In this document: positions 7,940 through 16,774 of the stretch, one piece after another | Layout of the letters: each line of letters begins with the position of its first letter | How positions within the stretch are numbered: position 1 is the stretch's first letter | Assembly: GCA_036268455.1 (NCBI GenBank) | Contig: DATAUD010000121.1 | Coordinates: forward strand, 1-64,000 | DNA length: 64,000 nt | DNA from: DATAUD01 sp036268455 | Lineage (GTDB): Bacteria > Verrucomicrobiota > Verrucomicrobiia > Limisphaerales > Palsa-1400 | Direction: 5' to 3' | Program-made: the position numbers and the translations under genes | Notes under the pieces: generated by a model | What the model was told of the DNA's origin: nothing | Database searches by the model: none | Seen by the model: the letters and a program-made list of their open reading frames with translations, nothing else

Positions 7940-7968
7940 TTTTGAAGTCACATTTTGTGACTTCAAAA
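7940..7968. promoter_or_regulatory. Long palindrome upstream of the ORF6N gene (candidate operator)
   Basis: TTTTGAAGTCACA (7940-7952) and TGTGACTTCAAAA (7956-7968) are perfect 13-base arms around a 3-base centre. It ends 17 bases before the ORF6N start codon. The same core (TTGAAGTCACA...TGTGACTTCAA) recurs inside the gene at 8186-8212. An autoregulatory binding site is inferred. Confidence 0.6.
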
Positions 7969-7985
7969 CTCTCCGGTACGCCGTT

Positions 7986-8504
7986 ATGAATCCTTCCACC
8001 ATCACACCACTGGAGAGAATTGAGCAACGCATTTTTCTTTTGCGAGGTCAAAAAATCATCCTCAGCCCGCATTTGGCTCAACTTTATGGCGTACCAGCCA
8101 AAGTTCTCAACCAAGCTGTGCAAAGAAATAAAGCGCGATTCCCTTCGGACTTTATGTTTCAGATTGATAATCAGGAGTTTGCGCTCTTGAAGTCACAAAT
8201 TGTGACTTCAAGTTGGGGAAGTCTCCGGCGGACGCTTCCATACGCATTTACCGAACAAGGTGTTGCAATGCTCTCAAGTGTCCTGCGCAGCAAACGCGCG
8301 ATCCATGTAAACGTAGAAATCATGCGCGCATTTGTCCGGCTGTGGCAACTGATGGCGACCCACGCCGATCTTGCCCGGAAGCTGGAAGATTTGGAAAAAA
8401 AGTATGACAAGCAGTTCAAAGCTGTTTTTGACGCGATCCGCGAACTAATGACCCCGCCCGATCCGCAACGAGGTCAAATCGGTTTTCACACAGCGAACAG
8501 GTAG
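7986..8504 (+). CDS. ORF6N-domain DNA-binding protein
   Basis: A 172-aa protein of the phage-derived ORF6N family. The ORF6N domain fills residues 1-110, with ILSPHLAQLYGVPAKVLNQAVQRN, RFPSDFMFQ, LPYAFTEQGVAMLSSVL and INxxIMRAF-like VNVEIMRAFVRL. A coiled-coil tail (LARKLEDLEKKYDKQFKAVFDAI) follows. The frame extends upstream to 7911, but that part is an overlap through the palindrome; the ATG at 7986 matches the family start. ORF6N proteins occur in phages, mobile elements and toxin-antitoxin-like patches and are thought to bind DNA. Their physiological role is not settled. The palindrome inside the gene encodes the conserved LLKSQIVTSS stretch. Confidence 0.85.
   Translation: MNPSTITPLERIEQRIFLLRGQKIILSPHLAQLYGVPAKVLNQAVQRNKARFPSDFMFQIDNQEFALLKSQIVTSSWGSLRRTLPYAFTEQGVAMLSSVLRSKRAIHVNVEIMRAFVRLWQLMATHADLARKLEDLEKKYDKQFKAVFDAIRELMTPPDPQRGQIGFHTANR
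8186..8212. repeat. Second copy of the ORF6N palindrome, inside the coding region
   Basis: CTTGAAGTCACAA (8186-8198) and TTGTGACTTCAAG (8200-8212) are perfect 13-base arms around one base. It shares its core with the upstream palindrome at 7940-7968. It codes for LLKSQIVTSS in the ORF6N protein. Confidence 0.8.
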
Positions 8505-8547
8505 TTGCCACAATGAGATTCAGAAAAGTCGTTGCCATAAAAACGTG

Positions 8548-8979
8548 ATGAGAAAGAACAGATCCATTCCTTCTGCTGTCGTTATCCCCGTTCTTATCTA
8601 TCCAGACGTGCGCGCGGCCGTTGCCTGGCTCAACGGGGCGTTTGGGTTTGTCGAGCGGCTGCGAATTGGCGAAAATCATCGTTCGCAACTTAGTTTTGGC
8701 GACGGCGCGGTTATCGTGGGTGACGTGCGCGGAGACCGCAAACCACCACGCGCCGCGGAGGTGACCCACTCGGTCATGGTGCGTGTCGATGATCTAAACG
8801 CACATTATTTGCGCGCCAAAACGCACGGAGCCAAAATTCTAATGGAGCCGAAGGACTTTGAATATGGCGAGCGCCAGTACACGGCTGAAGATTTGGCGGG
8901 GCACCAATGGACATTTAGCGAAACCCTCGAAGACGTGGATCCCACATCGTGGGGCGGCGAACTCACGCCGCCGAAATAA
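8548..8979 (+). CDS. Glyoxalase/bleomycin-resistance (VOC) family protein
   Basis: A 143-aa single-domain VOC protein of the PhnB-like type. It opens with PSAVVIPVLIYPDVRAAVAWL, has the FGFVERLRI strand, then VTHSVMVRVDDLNAHY and ends with GERQYTAEDLAGHQWTFSETL, the usual second half of these enzymes. The ATG at 8548 is preferred over the GTG one codon earlier. VOC proteins bind a divalent metal and act as isomerases, dioxygenases or antibiotic-binding proteins; nothing here fixes the substrate. It stands alone, 68 bases ahead of the DUF5107 gene. Confidence 0.85.
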   Translation: MRKNRSIPSAVVIPVLIYPDVRAAVAWLNGAFGFVERLRIGENHRSQLSFGDGAVIVGDVRGDRKPPRAAEVTHSVMVRVDDLNAHYLRAKTHGAKILMEPKDFEYGERQYTAEDLAGHQWTFSETLEDVDPTSWGGELTPPK

Positions 8980-9047
8980 CAACGTCCCTTGCCGTATTGA
9001 CATTAATTTCCGACAGCACGAAAATCTGCCCGGTGAGCACCTCGCGG

Positions 9048-12000
9048 ATGGCAAATACGGAACCGCCCTCGACGGTTTCCGTCCGGGAAGAAGAAATCGT
9101 CTTTCCAACGTACCTCCCGGCCGCGCCGGACAAAAATCCCATGTTTTTGGAAAAGCGCGTCTATCAAGGCAGCAGTGGAAAGGTTTACCCCCTGCCCTGC
9201 ACCGACCGCATTTCTCAAACCAAAACTGACCGAAGCTGGAAGGCCATCTGGCTTGAAAACGAATACGTCCGAGTCCTTATCCTTCCAGAAATCGGCGGGC
9301 GCATCCATGCCATTCAAGACAAAACCAATGGCTATGACCTTATCTACAACCAGCACGTCATCAAACCCGCGCTCGTCGGACTCGCCGGACCGTGGATTTC
9401 CGGCGGCATCGAATTCAACTGGCCCCAACACCATCGCCCCGCCACGTTTCTGCCAGTCGATGTCGAGATTGAAAAGCACGCCGGCGGCTCGGTAACGGTC
9501 TGGTGTAGCGACCACGATCCTCTAAGCCGCCTCAAGGGAATGCACGGGGTTTGCCTGCATCCGGGCGCCAGCTACGTCGAACTCAAAGTGCGCGCCTACA
9601 ATCGCACGCCTTTCACCCAGACCTTTCTTTTCTGGGCCAACGTCGCAACGCGAGTCCACGAAGCCTACCAAAGCTTTTTCCCGCCGGACGTTTATTACGT
9701 CGCCGATCACGCCCGCCGCGCCACCAGCGAATATCCGCTTTGCCAGGGCGTGTATTATGGTGTCAACTATGGTGAGCGGGCGCAAAAGGGCCCAACCGAG
9801 CTTGGTTACGCCGCGAACGATCTTTCCTGGTATGCGAATATCCCAACGCCCTGCTCATACATGTGCATGGGATCGAAGGAGGATTTTTTTGGCGGGTACG
9901 ATCACAAGCGCGAAGCCGGTATTCTCCACGTTGCCAATCACCTAATCTCCCCGGGCAAAAAGCAATGGACCTGGGGCAACCACGCCTTCGGCTACGCGTG
10001 GGACCGCAATCTCACCGAGCTCGACGCCAACGGCGAATACGGCCCTTACATCGAAATCATGGCGGGCGTCTTCACCGACAACCAGCCGGACTTCAGCTTT
10101 CTTCAACCCGGCGAGACAAGAACATGGAGTCAATTCTGGTATCCGCTCCAAAAAATCGGCCCCGCGCAACACGCCAATTTGGAAGCCGCAATCAGCCTTA
10201 ACGTCACGAAATCGAGCGCGCGCGTTGGTGTTTGCGTGACCATTCCCCTGCCCTCGGCGCAAATCGAATTGCTGGTTCGGGACCGCTCCGTTTTTTCCCG
10301 AAGCCTCGAACTTCTGCCCGGCGCGCCATTCGTTGAGGACATTGAAGTCGGCAATCGTGTGAAAGCCGAGGATTTGACGGTCCGCGTGTCCGCCGACGAC
10401 GGGCGCGAAGTTATTTCGTATCGCCCCAAGCCGCGCGCGCGACGCGAAGTTCCTCCGCCCGCCATCGAACCTCCCTCGCCAAGCGAAACCACCAGCGCCG
10501 ACGAACTGTTCCTCACTGGCCTCCATCTCGAGCAATATCGTCACGCCACGCGTTCTCCGGCGATTTATTGGCGGGAGGCTTTGCGGCGTGATCCGTTGGA
10601 TTCACGTTGCAACAACGCGATGGGGCTTTGGCATTTGCGGCGCGGCGAATTCACACTGGCCGAAACCCACTTTCGTGCGGCAATCAAACGCCTCACCGCG
10701 CGAAACGCCAATCCGTACGATGGAGAGGCACTCTATAATCTCGGCCTTTGCCTGCGCTACAAATCAGATTTTCCCGGCGCGTATGACGCATTTTACAAGG
10801 CAACATGGAACCAGCCGTGGGCATCCGCCGCGTTCCATACGCTGGCTGAATTGGACTGCATCCAGCGCAATTGGAGCGGCGCATTGGAACATCTCGAAAG
10901 CTCATTGCGGTTTAACGTCGAAAACACGCGCGCCCGAAATCTCAAAGTGATGGTCTTGCGCCAACTTGGCGCAAAGGACGAAGCCGCAGCGTTGCTCCAG
11001 CAGACCCTCTCCTTTGACCCTCTCGATTGGTGGGCGCGCTGGCTCGCGGGAAAACCGCTGGAATGCGACCTCCAAGTCGGTCTTGATCTGGCGCACGATC
11101 TGGGCAAGGCGGGCTTTTACGGCGACGCCATCGCTTTGTTGCAAAACATCTCGCCAGCATCGCGCGATTTGCCTGACCAATCGCTCGGCGCCGAACCGCT
11201 GGCAGGTTACACGCTCGCGTGGCTTCACCACAAAGCCGGCGACAATGCTGAAGCTGCGGTATGCCTCGCGCAAGCCACGCGGTTGCCGCCCGATTATTGC
11301 AACCCGGCTCGTCTTGAGGAAATTGCCGTCCTGGAATACGCGATCAGTGTCAATCCAAAGGACGCCAGGGCGTTATACTATCTTGGCAACCTGCTCTACG
11401 ACCGCAAACGGCACGTCGAGGCGATCAAACTTTGGGAGCGGAGCGCCGCGGCTGATCCGACCTTCTCAGTTATCTGGCGCAATCTCGGCATCGGCTTTTT
11501 CAACATTCTGCACAAACGCACCAGGGCGCGCGCCTGCTACGATTCGGCGTTCGCATGCAATCCAAACGACGCCCGCCTGTTGTTTGAGCGCGATCAATTG
11601 TGGAAGCGCATGGGAAAAAGCCCCGCAAAACGATTGCGCGAACTGGAAAAGCATCCCGGTCTGGTCCGCCAGCGCGACGATCTGAGCGTTGAACTCGCCG
11701 CTTTGTACAATCAGACTGGGCAGAACGCGAAAGCCCTGGAACTGATTATGTCGCGCCACTTCCAACCGTGGGAAGGCGGCGAAGGCGCGACGCTCGGCCA
11801 ATACACCCGGGCCCATTTGGCCCTGGGCCGCGCCGCGCTCGCGGAAGGGAATCCGGCAATTGCCCGAAAATATTTCGAAGACGCCTTGAACCCGTCGTCG
11901 AACCTCGGCGAAGCCAAACATTTCCTCGCCAACGACAGCGATATTCAATATTGGCTCGGCTGCGCCCTCTCGCCCCTCGGAGAACACGAGGCCGCCCGCG

Positions 12001-12392
12001 CACGCTGGCAGGCCGCCGCCAACTTCAAGGGGGATTTCCAGGGGATGAGCGTGCGAGGTTACTCGGAAATGACCTACTATTCCGCAATGGCCCTGGAAAA
12101 GACGGGGAAGAACCGGAAAAAACGGGAGCTTTTGGAAAATCTTCTCACCTACGCCCAAAAACTCCAGAAGGCTCCCGCCAAAATCGATTATTTCGCCACC
12201 AGCCTTCCGACCATGCTTTTGTTTGACGACGACCTTCAATTCCGCCAGGAAACTCAGGCGCTGTTTCTCCAGGCCCAGGCGAGATACGGATTGGGCCAAC
12301 GAAAACAAGCCGCCTCGCTGCTCAAAAAAATTCTGAAGCGCGACCCGAGCCATGCCCTCGCGGCCGACCTTTTGGCCGAAATTAAACAATGA
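9048..12392 (+). CDS. DUF5107 and tetratricopeptide-repeat protein
   Basis: A 1114-aa protein with an N-terminal DUF5107 domain (about residues 30-350; WLENEYVRVLILPEIGGRIHAI, SGGIEFNWPQHHRP, FLFWANVATRVHEAYQSFFPPDV) resembling aldose-epimerase/galactose-mutarotase-like folds. A C-terminal half of TPR repeats follows from about residue 475 to the end (for example DALDPL-type ALRRDPLDSRCNNAMGLWHLRRGEF and ARALYYLGNLLYDRKRHVEAIKLW). The open frame starts at 8949, but the ATG at 9048 begins the conserved region. No signal peptide is seen. Its stop overlaps the start of a sugar porter (ATGA), so the two are co-translated. Probable role: recognition or processing of an imported sugar, by inference. 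Confidence 0.88.
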   Translation: MANTEPPSTVSVREEEIVFPTYLPAAPDKNPMFLEKRVYQGSSGKVYPLPCTDRISQTKTDRSWKAIWLENEYVRVLILPEIGGRIHAIQDKTNGYDLIYNQHVIKPALVGLAGPWISGGIEFNWPQHHRPATFLPVDVEIEKHAGGSVTVWCSDHDPLSRLKGMHGVCLHPGASYVELKVRAYNRTPFTQTFLFWANVATRVHEAYQSFFPPDVYYVADHARRATSEYPLCQGVYYGVNYGERAQKGPTELGYAANDLSWYANIPTPCSYMCMGSKEDFFGGYDHKREAGILHVANHLISPGKKQWTWGNHAFGYAWDRNLTELDANGEYGPYIEIMAGVFTDNQPDFSFLQPGETRTWSQFWYPLQKIGPAQHANLEAAISLNVTKSSARVGVCVTIPLPSAQIELLVRDRSVFSRSLELLPGAPFVEDIEVGNRVKAEDLTVRVSADDGREVISYRPKPRARREVPPPAIEPPSPSETTSADELFLTGLHLEQYRHATRSPAIYWREALRRDPLDSRCNNAMGLWHLRRGEFTLAETHFRAAIKRLTARNANPYDGEALYNLGLCLRYKSDFPGAYDAFYKATWNQPWASAAFHTLAELDCIQRNWSGALEHLESSLRFNVENTRARNLKVMVLRQLGAKDEAAALLQQTLSFDPLDWWARWLAGKPLECDLQVGLDLAHDLGKAGFYGDAIALLQNISPASRDLPDQSLGAEPLAGYTLAWLHHKAGDNAEAAVCLAQATRLPPDYCNPARLEEIAVLEYAISVNPKDARALYYLGNLLYDRKRHVEAIKLWERSAAADPTFSVIWRNLGIGFFNILHKRTRARACYDSAFACNPNDARLLFERDQLWKRMGKSPAKRLRELEKHPGLVRQRDDLSVELAALYNQTGQNAKALELIMSRHFQPWEGGEGATLGQYTRAHLALGRAALAEGNPAIARKYFEDALNPSSNLGEAKHFLANDSDIQYWLGCALSPLGEHEAARARWQAAANFKGDFQGMSVRGYSEMTYYSAMALEKTGKNRKKRELLENLLTYAQKLQKAPAKIDYFATSLPTMLLFDDDLQFRQETQALFLQAQARYGLGQRKQAASLLKKILKRDPSHALAADLLAEIKQ

Positions 12393-13777
12393 AACCTAAT
12401 TACAATCTTCGATACATCTGGGTCATTTCCATCGTGGCCGCGCTCGGCGGTCTTCTATTTGGTTGGGACTGGGTTGTCATCGGCGGCGCAAAACCTTTCT
12501 TTCAGCGGTATTTTAACCTGACGAATCCCACATCAGTCGGCTGGGCCAATAGCTGCGCGCTCGTGGGATGTCTGATAGGCGCGCTGGCCGCGGGCGCGTT
12601 GAGCGACAGATTTGGCCGCAAACGGCTTTTGATTCTCTCGGCCTTGATCTTCGCCGTCACCTCTCTCGGCAATGCCCTTGCCGGGTCGTTTTCAATTTTT
12701 ATTTTTTGGCGCATCTGCGGGGGTGTGGCCATCGGGCTGGCCTCGAACCTCTCGCCGATGTACATCGCTGAAGTCGCGCCCGCCAAAATGCGCGGCAAGC
12801 TCGTCTCGATCAACCAACTCACGGTCGTCGTCGGAATCCTGCTCGCGCAAATCATTGATTGGTGGCTGGTGCGCGCCATGCCGCACGGCGCAACCGATGA
12901 GTTCATCCGCAACTCCTGGTTCGGCCAACAAGGCTGGCGCTGGATGTTCGGTTTGACAGCCGTGCCGGCGGCGTTTTTTTTCCTCGGAATGTTTTTCGTG
13001 CCGGAAAGCCCGCGCTGGCTGGCAAAAAACGGCAAGCCGGAATCCGCCCGCGTCATTCTGGGCAAGATTGGCGGCAGCGAGTACGCCGACGCCGCAATGT
13101 CGGAAATTGGCTCCACGCTCGCCGCCGAGGAAATCCAGAAGGTTCGTTTTTCTGATTTGTTGGATTTGAAAATGCGAAAAGTGCTCACGTTGGGAATCGT
13201 TCTCGCGGTGTTCCAGCAATGGTGCGGCATCAATGTCATTTTCAATTACGCCGAGGAAATTTTTCGCGCCGCCGGCTACGACATTTCAAGCGTCTTGCAG
13301 AACATCGCCTGGACTGGCTCGGTCAATTTGATCTTCACTTTCGCCGCGCTCGGCACAGTGGACCGCGGCGGACGGCGTCCGCTGATGCTTTTTGGAAGCG
13401 CCGCGTTGGCGCTTGTTTACCTGTGCCTCGGCTTTTGTTTTCACGCGGGTGTTACGGGGCTTCCAGTGCTGGCGCTGGTGCTGGCGGCCATTGCGTGCTA
13501 CTCGATGTCCCTTGCGCCCGTCACGTGGGTGGTAATTTCGGAAATTTTTCCCAACCGAATTCGCGGCGCTGCAATGTCCGTCGCGGTCAGCGCGCTTTGG
13601 ATCGCGTGTTTCCTGCTCACTTATACTTTTCCCACGTTGAACAAAAAACTCGGGGCCGACGGAACGTTCTGGTTGTATGCCGCGATCTGCGTTTTTGGTT
13701 TCGTTTACATCCGTTACAACCTTCCCGAAACCAAGGGCAAAACTTTGGAAGAGATCGAGCGCGCACTCGTCGATTGA
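12389..13777 (+). CDS. MFS sugar porter
   Basis: A 12-helix major facilitator of the sugar porter family (462 aa, typical). Family signatures are all present: LGGLLFGWDWVVIGG in helix 1, GALSDRFGRKRLLI between helices 2 and 3, PESPRWLAKNGK at the end of the first half, and PETKGKTLEEIE at the C-terminus. These carriers move hexoses, pentoses or polyols with protons across the inner membrane. It overlaps the DUF5107-TPR gene by 4 bases, suggesting that both handle the same sugar. The specific substrate cannot be told from sequence. Confidence 0.93.
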   Translation: MKPNYNLRYIWVISIVAALGGLLFGWDWVVIGGAKPFFQRYFNLTNPTSVGWANSCALVGCLIGALAAGALSDRFGRKRLLILSALIFAVTSLGNALAGSFSIFIFWRICGGVAIGLASNLSPMYIAEVAPAKMRGKLVSINQLTVVVGILLAQIIDWWLVRAMPHGATDEFIRNSWFGQQGWRWMFGLTAVPAAFFFLGMFFVPESPRWLAKNGKPESARVILGKIGGSEYADAAMSEIGSTLAAEEIQKVRFSDLLDLKMRKVLTLGIVLAVFQQWCGINVIFNYAEEIFRAAGYDISSVLQNIAWTGSVNLIFTFAALGTVDRGGRRPLMLFGSAALALVYLCLGFCFHAGVTGLPVLALVLAAIACYSMSLAPVTWVVISEIFPNRIRGAAMSVAVSALWIACFLLTYTFPTLNKKLGADGTFWLYAAICVFGFVYIRYNLPETKGKTLEEIERALVD

Positions 13778-13834
13778 TTTTTATTGGGCGGCGCCGCTTG
13801 GCACGTAGGCGGCATCGTCCTTGGGTGCCCACCG

Positions 13835-14140
13835 TCATGATCCGCGGTTAACGGGATGCTGCATCAGGCGCCGTGGCAGGTCGCGAGCGCCGTGGATAGC
13901 CCGTTCAGCCCAGAGTGTTTCTTCATCGTGACGATAGAAGATCAGATATTTCTCGACCGGCCGCTCGACCAGATAAACTCAAAGGTTTCGCAAGAGTGGC
14001 GCCGAGAATCGCGACGGGTGGCCAAGGTCAGGCATATCCGCGAGCTTGGCCAAAGTCGCGCCAACCGCGCATAGATACCGTTCTGCCACCTCCCAACTCG
14101 CTTCGCTCTGGTACCAAGCCGCGTAGTGGTGGATTGATTT
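13835..14140 (-). pseudogene. Remnant of a ParE/RelE-type toxin gene
   Basis: Reading the minus strand gives a recognisable toxin: AAWYQSEASWEVAERYLCAVGATLAKLADMPDLGHPSRF, then PLLRNL, an in-frame TGA (13979-13981, probably from CGA), then VYLVERPVEKYLIFYRHDEETLWAERAIHGARDLPRRL, ending at 13835. The frame is blocked by TAA at 14141-14143 before any start codon, so the N-terminus is missing too. Two independent lesions mark it as dead. No antitoxin frame survives next to it. The region is otherwise non-coding between the sugar porter and the rhomboid gene. Confidence 0.72.
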
Positions 14141-14187
14141 TTACTGTATTTTCCCGTGAGATTCGCCAACGTCTTAGGCTGCGACAT

Positions 14188-15060
14188 ATGCGGCTGATTG
14201 GACATTTGAAAAACGAAGCCAGCGCCAAAACTTTTGGCGGCTATCTCTCTTCGCTCGACATACGGAACATGGTCGAGCCGGATTCCGATGGGTGGGCCGT
14301 CTGGATTTACTCCGAAGATCAGATTGAAAAAGGGAGTCTCGCGTTGACCGACTATCTTCAAAATCCAGCGGACCAAAAATATGAGCATGGCGCGGAAACC
14401 GCCGTCGCCGCCGAACAGCAGCAGCAACGGGAACAAGCCGCATTCGTCAAACGCGTTCGCACCGCGGACCAGATTTTCAAGCGGTCCGATGCGGCGCCTT
14501 TGACCTTTGTCCTGATCGGCATATGCGTTGTTGTCATGCTTTTTTCCGGGATAAATCCTTCCTTTCGGGATGTGCATTGGCTCCTAATGAGCGAAGTCAT
14601 CGGCGGATTTTTGCCCGAGGTCCGGTCTGGACAGGTCTGGCGATTGATCACGCCAATATTCATTCACTTCAGCCCAATGCACATTATTTTTAACATGTGG
14701 ATGCTCTACAACCTGGGGCGGATGATCGAAATGTTCCAGGGAACCAGGCGGCTCGCCCTGTTGGTTGTGGTAATTGGGATCGGCTCCAATCTTGGCCAAT
14801 ACATTATTTTCGGCCCCGGCTTTGGAGGGATGTCCGGCGTGCTTTACGGTCTGTTCGGTTATATCTGGATGCGGTCTCATTTTAATCCTTCCTCGATGCC
14901 GGCGCTTACGCCCAGCACGATCGGAATTCTGCTCGTCTGGTTTTTTCTTTGTCTCTTCAATATTATTCGGCCGGTGGCCAACGGGGCGCATGCCGCGGGC
15001 CTGGTGATGGGCATGATTTGGGGCGCGTTTCCCATGTGGGGAAAAGTTTTTAAGACGTGA
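14188..15060 (+). CDS. Rhomboid-family intramembrane serine protease
   Basis: A 290-aa GlpG-like protease. The cytoplasmic N-terminal domain (residues 1-70, MRLIGHLKNEASAKTFGGYL) is followed by a charged linker rich in Gln and by six predicted membrane helices. The catalytic dyad is visible: S216 in GGMSGVLYG and H268 in NGAHAAGL. The HINFNMWML-type motif appears as HIIFNMWMLYNLG, and the helix-1 loop contains the WRLITPIFIHFS motif. The open frame reaches back to 13915, but that section is the antisense of the toxin remnant; the ATG at 14188 matches GlpG starts. It cuts membrane proteins within or near the bilayer; targets unknown. Confidence 0.92.
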   Translation: MRLIGHLKNEASAKTFGGYLSSLDIRNMVEPDSDGWAVWIYSEDQIEKGSLALTDYLQNPADQKYEHGAETAVAAEQQQQREQAAFVKRVRTADQIFKRSDAAPLTFVLIGICVVVMLFSGINPSFRDVHWLLMSEVIGGFLPEVRSGQVWRLITPIFIHFSPMHIIFNMWMLYNLGRMIEMFQGTRRLALLVVVIGIGSNLGQYIIFGPGFGGMSGVLYGLFGYIWMRSHFNPSSMPALTPSTIGILLVWFFLCLFNIIRPVANGAHAAGLVMGMIWGAFPMWGKVFKT

Positions 15061-15090
15061 GCAATTTGAACTTTTGATTATCTTCGCACT

Positions 15091-16473
15091 ATGAACGAAC
15101 AGTTTCGGACTGAAACAGATTCCATGGGCCCGATGCAGGTGCCCGCTTCGGCTTATTACGGCGCGCAAACCGCCAGGGCCGTCGAGAATTTTCCCATCAG
15201 CAATCTGCGCTTCCCGCGCCGGTTCATTCGCGCCCTCGGATTGATCAAGAAGCACGCCGCGCTGACGAACCAGGAATTGGGCGGCCTGAAACCGGATGTC
15301 GCCGACGCCATCGTCAAGGCCGCGCAGGAAGTCATCGATGGAAAATGGGACGGCGAATTTGTGCTCGATATTTTCCAAACCGGCTCGGGCACTTCAACCA
15401 ACATGAACGCCAACGAGGTCATCGCCAACCGGGCAATCGAATTGCTCGGCGGCCAGCGCGGCGGAAAATTGGTTCATCCGAACGACCACGTCAACCGCGG
15501 CCAATCCAGCAACGACGCCATTCCCACCGCCATACACCTGGCGGCATTGGAAGGAATCGAACAGGCGCTGATTCCGGCGTTGTCGGTGTTGCATCGCGCG
15601 CTTGACGTGAAGGCGCGGGAATTTAACGACGTTCTCAAAATCGGCCGGACTCACTTGCAGGACGCCACGCCGATCCGGCTCGGCCAGGAATTCGGCGGTT
15701 ATGCCAGCCAAATCCGGCATGGGCAGGAGCGACTTTGCGCGGCGGAAAAAAATCTGGGCGAACTGGCGCTTGGCGGCACGGCTGTGGGCACGGGCATCAA
15801 TACCGATCCCGCCTTCGCGCGTCGCACGATTGAGCGCATTGGCAAGGAAACCAACTTGAACATTCGCGAAGCCGAAGATCACTTTGAGGCGCAGGGCGGA
15901 CGTGACGCGTTGGTGGAAACCTCCGGCGTACTCAAGACAATTGCGGTGAGCCTGATCAAAATCGCCAATGACATTCGTTTTCTCGGTTCCGGCCCGCGAC
16001 TTGGCCTGGGCGAATTGCGGTTGCCGTCCACGCAACCCGGCTCCTCCATTATGCCGGGCAAAGTCAACCCGGTCATGTGCGAGATGCTTCTGCAAGTTTG
16101 CGCGCAAGTCCTGGGGAACGACGCCGCCATCACATTCAGCGGCAGCTTCGGGAATTTTGAACTCAACGTCATGATGCCGGTCATGGCCCACAATCTCCTT
16201 GAATCCATCGAGTTGCTGTCCAAGGCCAGCCAGGTATTCGCGCGGCGGTGCGTCAGCGGATTGGAAGTGGACCGGGAAAAATGCAAGGCCAACCTTGAAC
16301 TAAGCCTGTCCAACTGCACGATTTTGGCGCCGGTGATCGGCTACGACAAAGCCGCCAAGATCGCCAAAGTCGCTTATGAAACCAACCGCACCATCCGTGA
16401 AGTGGCGTTGGAAATCTCAGGTTTGGACAAAGCGAAATTGGACGAACTTTTGGATCCGGCGAAACAAACGTAA
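15091..16473 (+). CDS. fumC: Class II fumarate hydratase
   Basis: Iron-independent fumarase of the TCA cycle, interconverting fumarate and malate (460 aa, the usual length). It begins with the canonical TETDSMGPMQVPASAYYGAQT. It has the NMNANEVIANRA and HPNDHVNRGQSSND substrate-binding segments and the superfamily signature GSSIMPGKVNP starting at residue 317. The GTGINTDPAF and TSGVLKTIAVSL segments fit fumarase rather than aspartase or argininosuccinate lyase. It is 30 bases after the rhomboid gene but functionally unrelated. Confidence 0.95.
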   Translation: MNEQFRTETDSMGPMQVPASAYYGAQTARAVENFPISNLRFPRRFIRALGLIKKHAALTNQELGGLKPDVADAIVKAAQEVIDGKWDGEFVLDIFQTGSGTSTNMNANEVIANRAIELLGGQRGGKLVHPNDHVNRGQSSNDAIPTAIHLAALEGIEQALIPALSVLHRALDVKAREFNDVLKIGRTHLQDATPIRLGQEFGGYASQIRHGQERLCAAEKNLGELALGGTAVGTGINTDPAFARRTIERIGKETNLNIREAEDHFEAQGGRDALVETSGVLKTIAVSLIKIANDIRFLGSGPRLGLGELRLPSTQPGSSIMPGKVNPVMCEMLLQVCAQVLGNDAAITFSGSFGNFELNVMMPVMAHNLLESIELLSKASQVFARRCVSGLEVDREKCKANLELSLSNCTILAPVIGYDKAAKIAKVAYETNRTIREVALEISGLDKAKLDELLDPAKQT

Positions 16474-16774
16474 GATTTGCAAAGTGGTTTGACCCACTTT
16501 GACCAGCCTTGACCGCATCCGTATCAAAAAACAGCCTTTATTAGGCTTGACTAACCCTTATTTCCCGCAACCCGCGTTAACGTTTGCCGTCCGACATCCG
16601 ACACGACTTCCGGCAACTCGACCGAGCCGAAGGTTTCTGTTCCGAATTGTCAAAGAACACAATTGCTCTCAATTGTATAGTCCCATATAATAATGGGATA
16701 TTCAAACTCTTTTTTGGATGGGAGAACAAACGGATCAATCTGAAGATGCCTGAAGCGATTTGTGAGATCGCGTT
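16474..16774. other. Intergenic region after fumC with repeats and an orphan promoter-like motif
   Basis: Just after the fumC stop a hairpin is possible: AAAGTGG (16481-16487) with CCACTTT (16494-16500), without a T-run. It is interleaved with TTTGACC, TTTGACC and TTGACC copies at 16488, 16498 and 16509. At 16663-16691 there is TTGCTC, 17 bases, TATAAT; and TCCCAT/ATGGGA forms an inverted repeat at 16681-16698. I see no convincing gene here. Confidence 0.4.

Noticed and set aside
7911..7985. Longer start for the ORF6N gene
   Set aside because: The extra residues come from the palindrome and flanking bases and do not match the family start; ATG 7986 does.
13915..14187. Longer start for the rhomboid gene
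   Set aside because: This stretch is antisense to a toxin remnant and gives an Arg-rich sequence; the GlpG-like start is at 14188.
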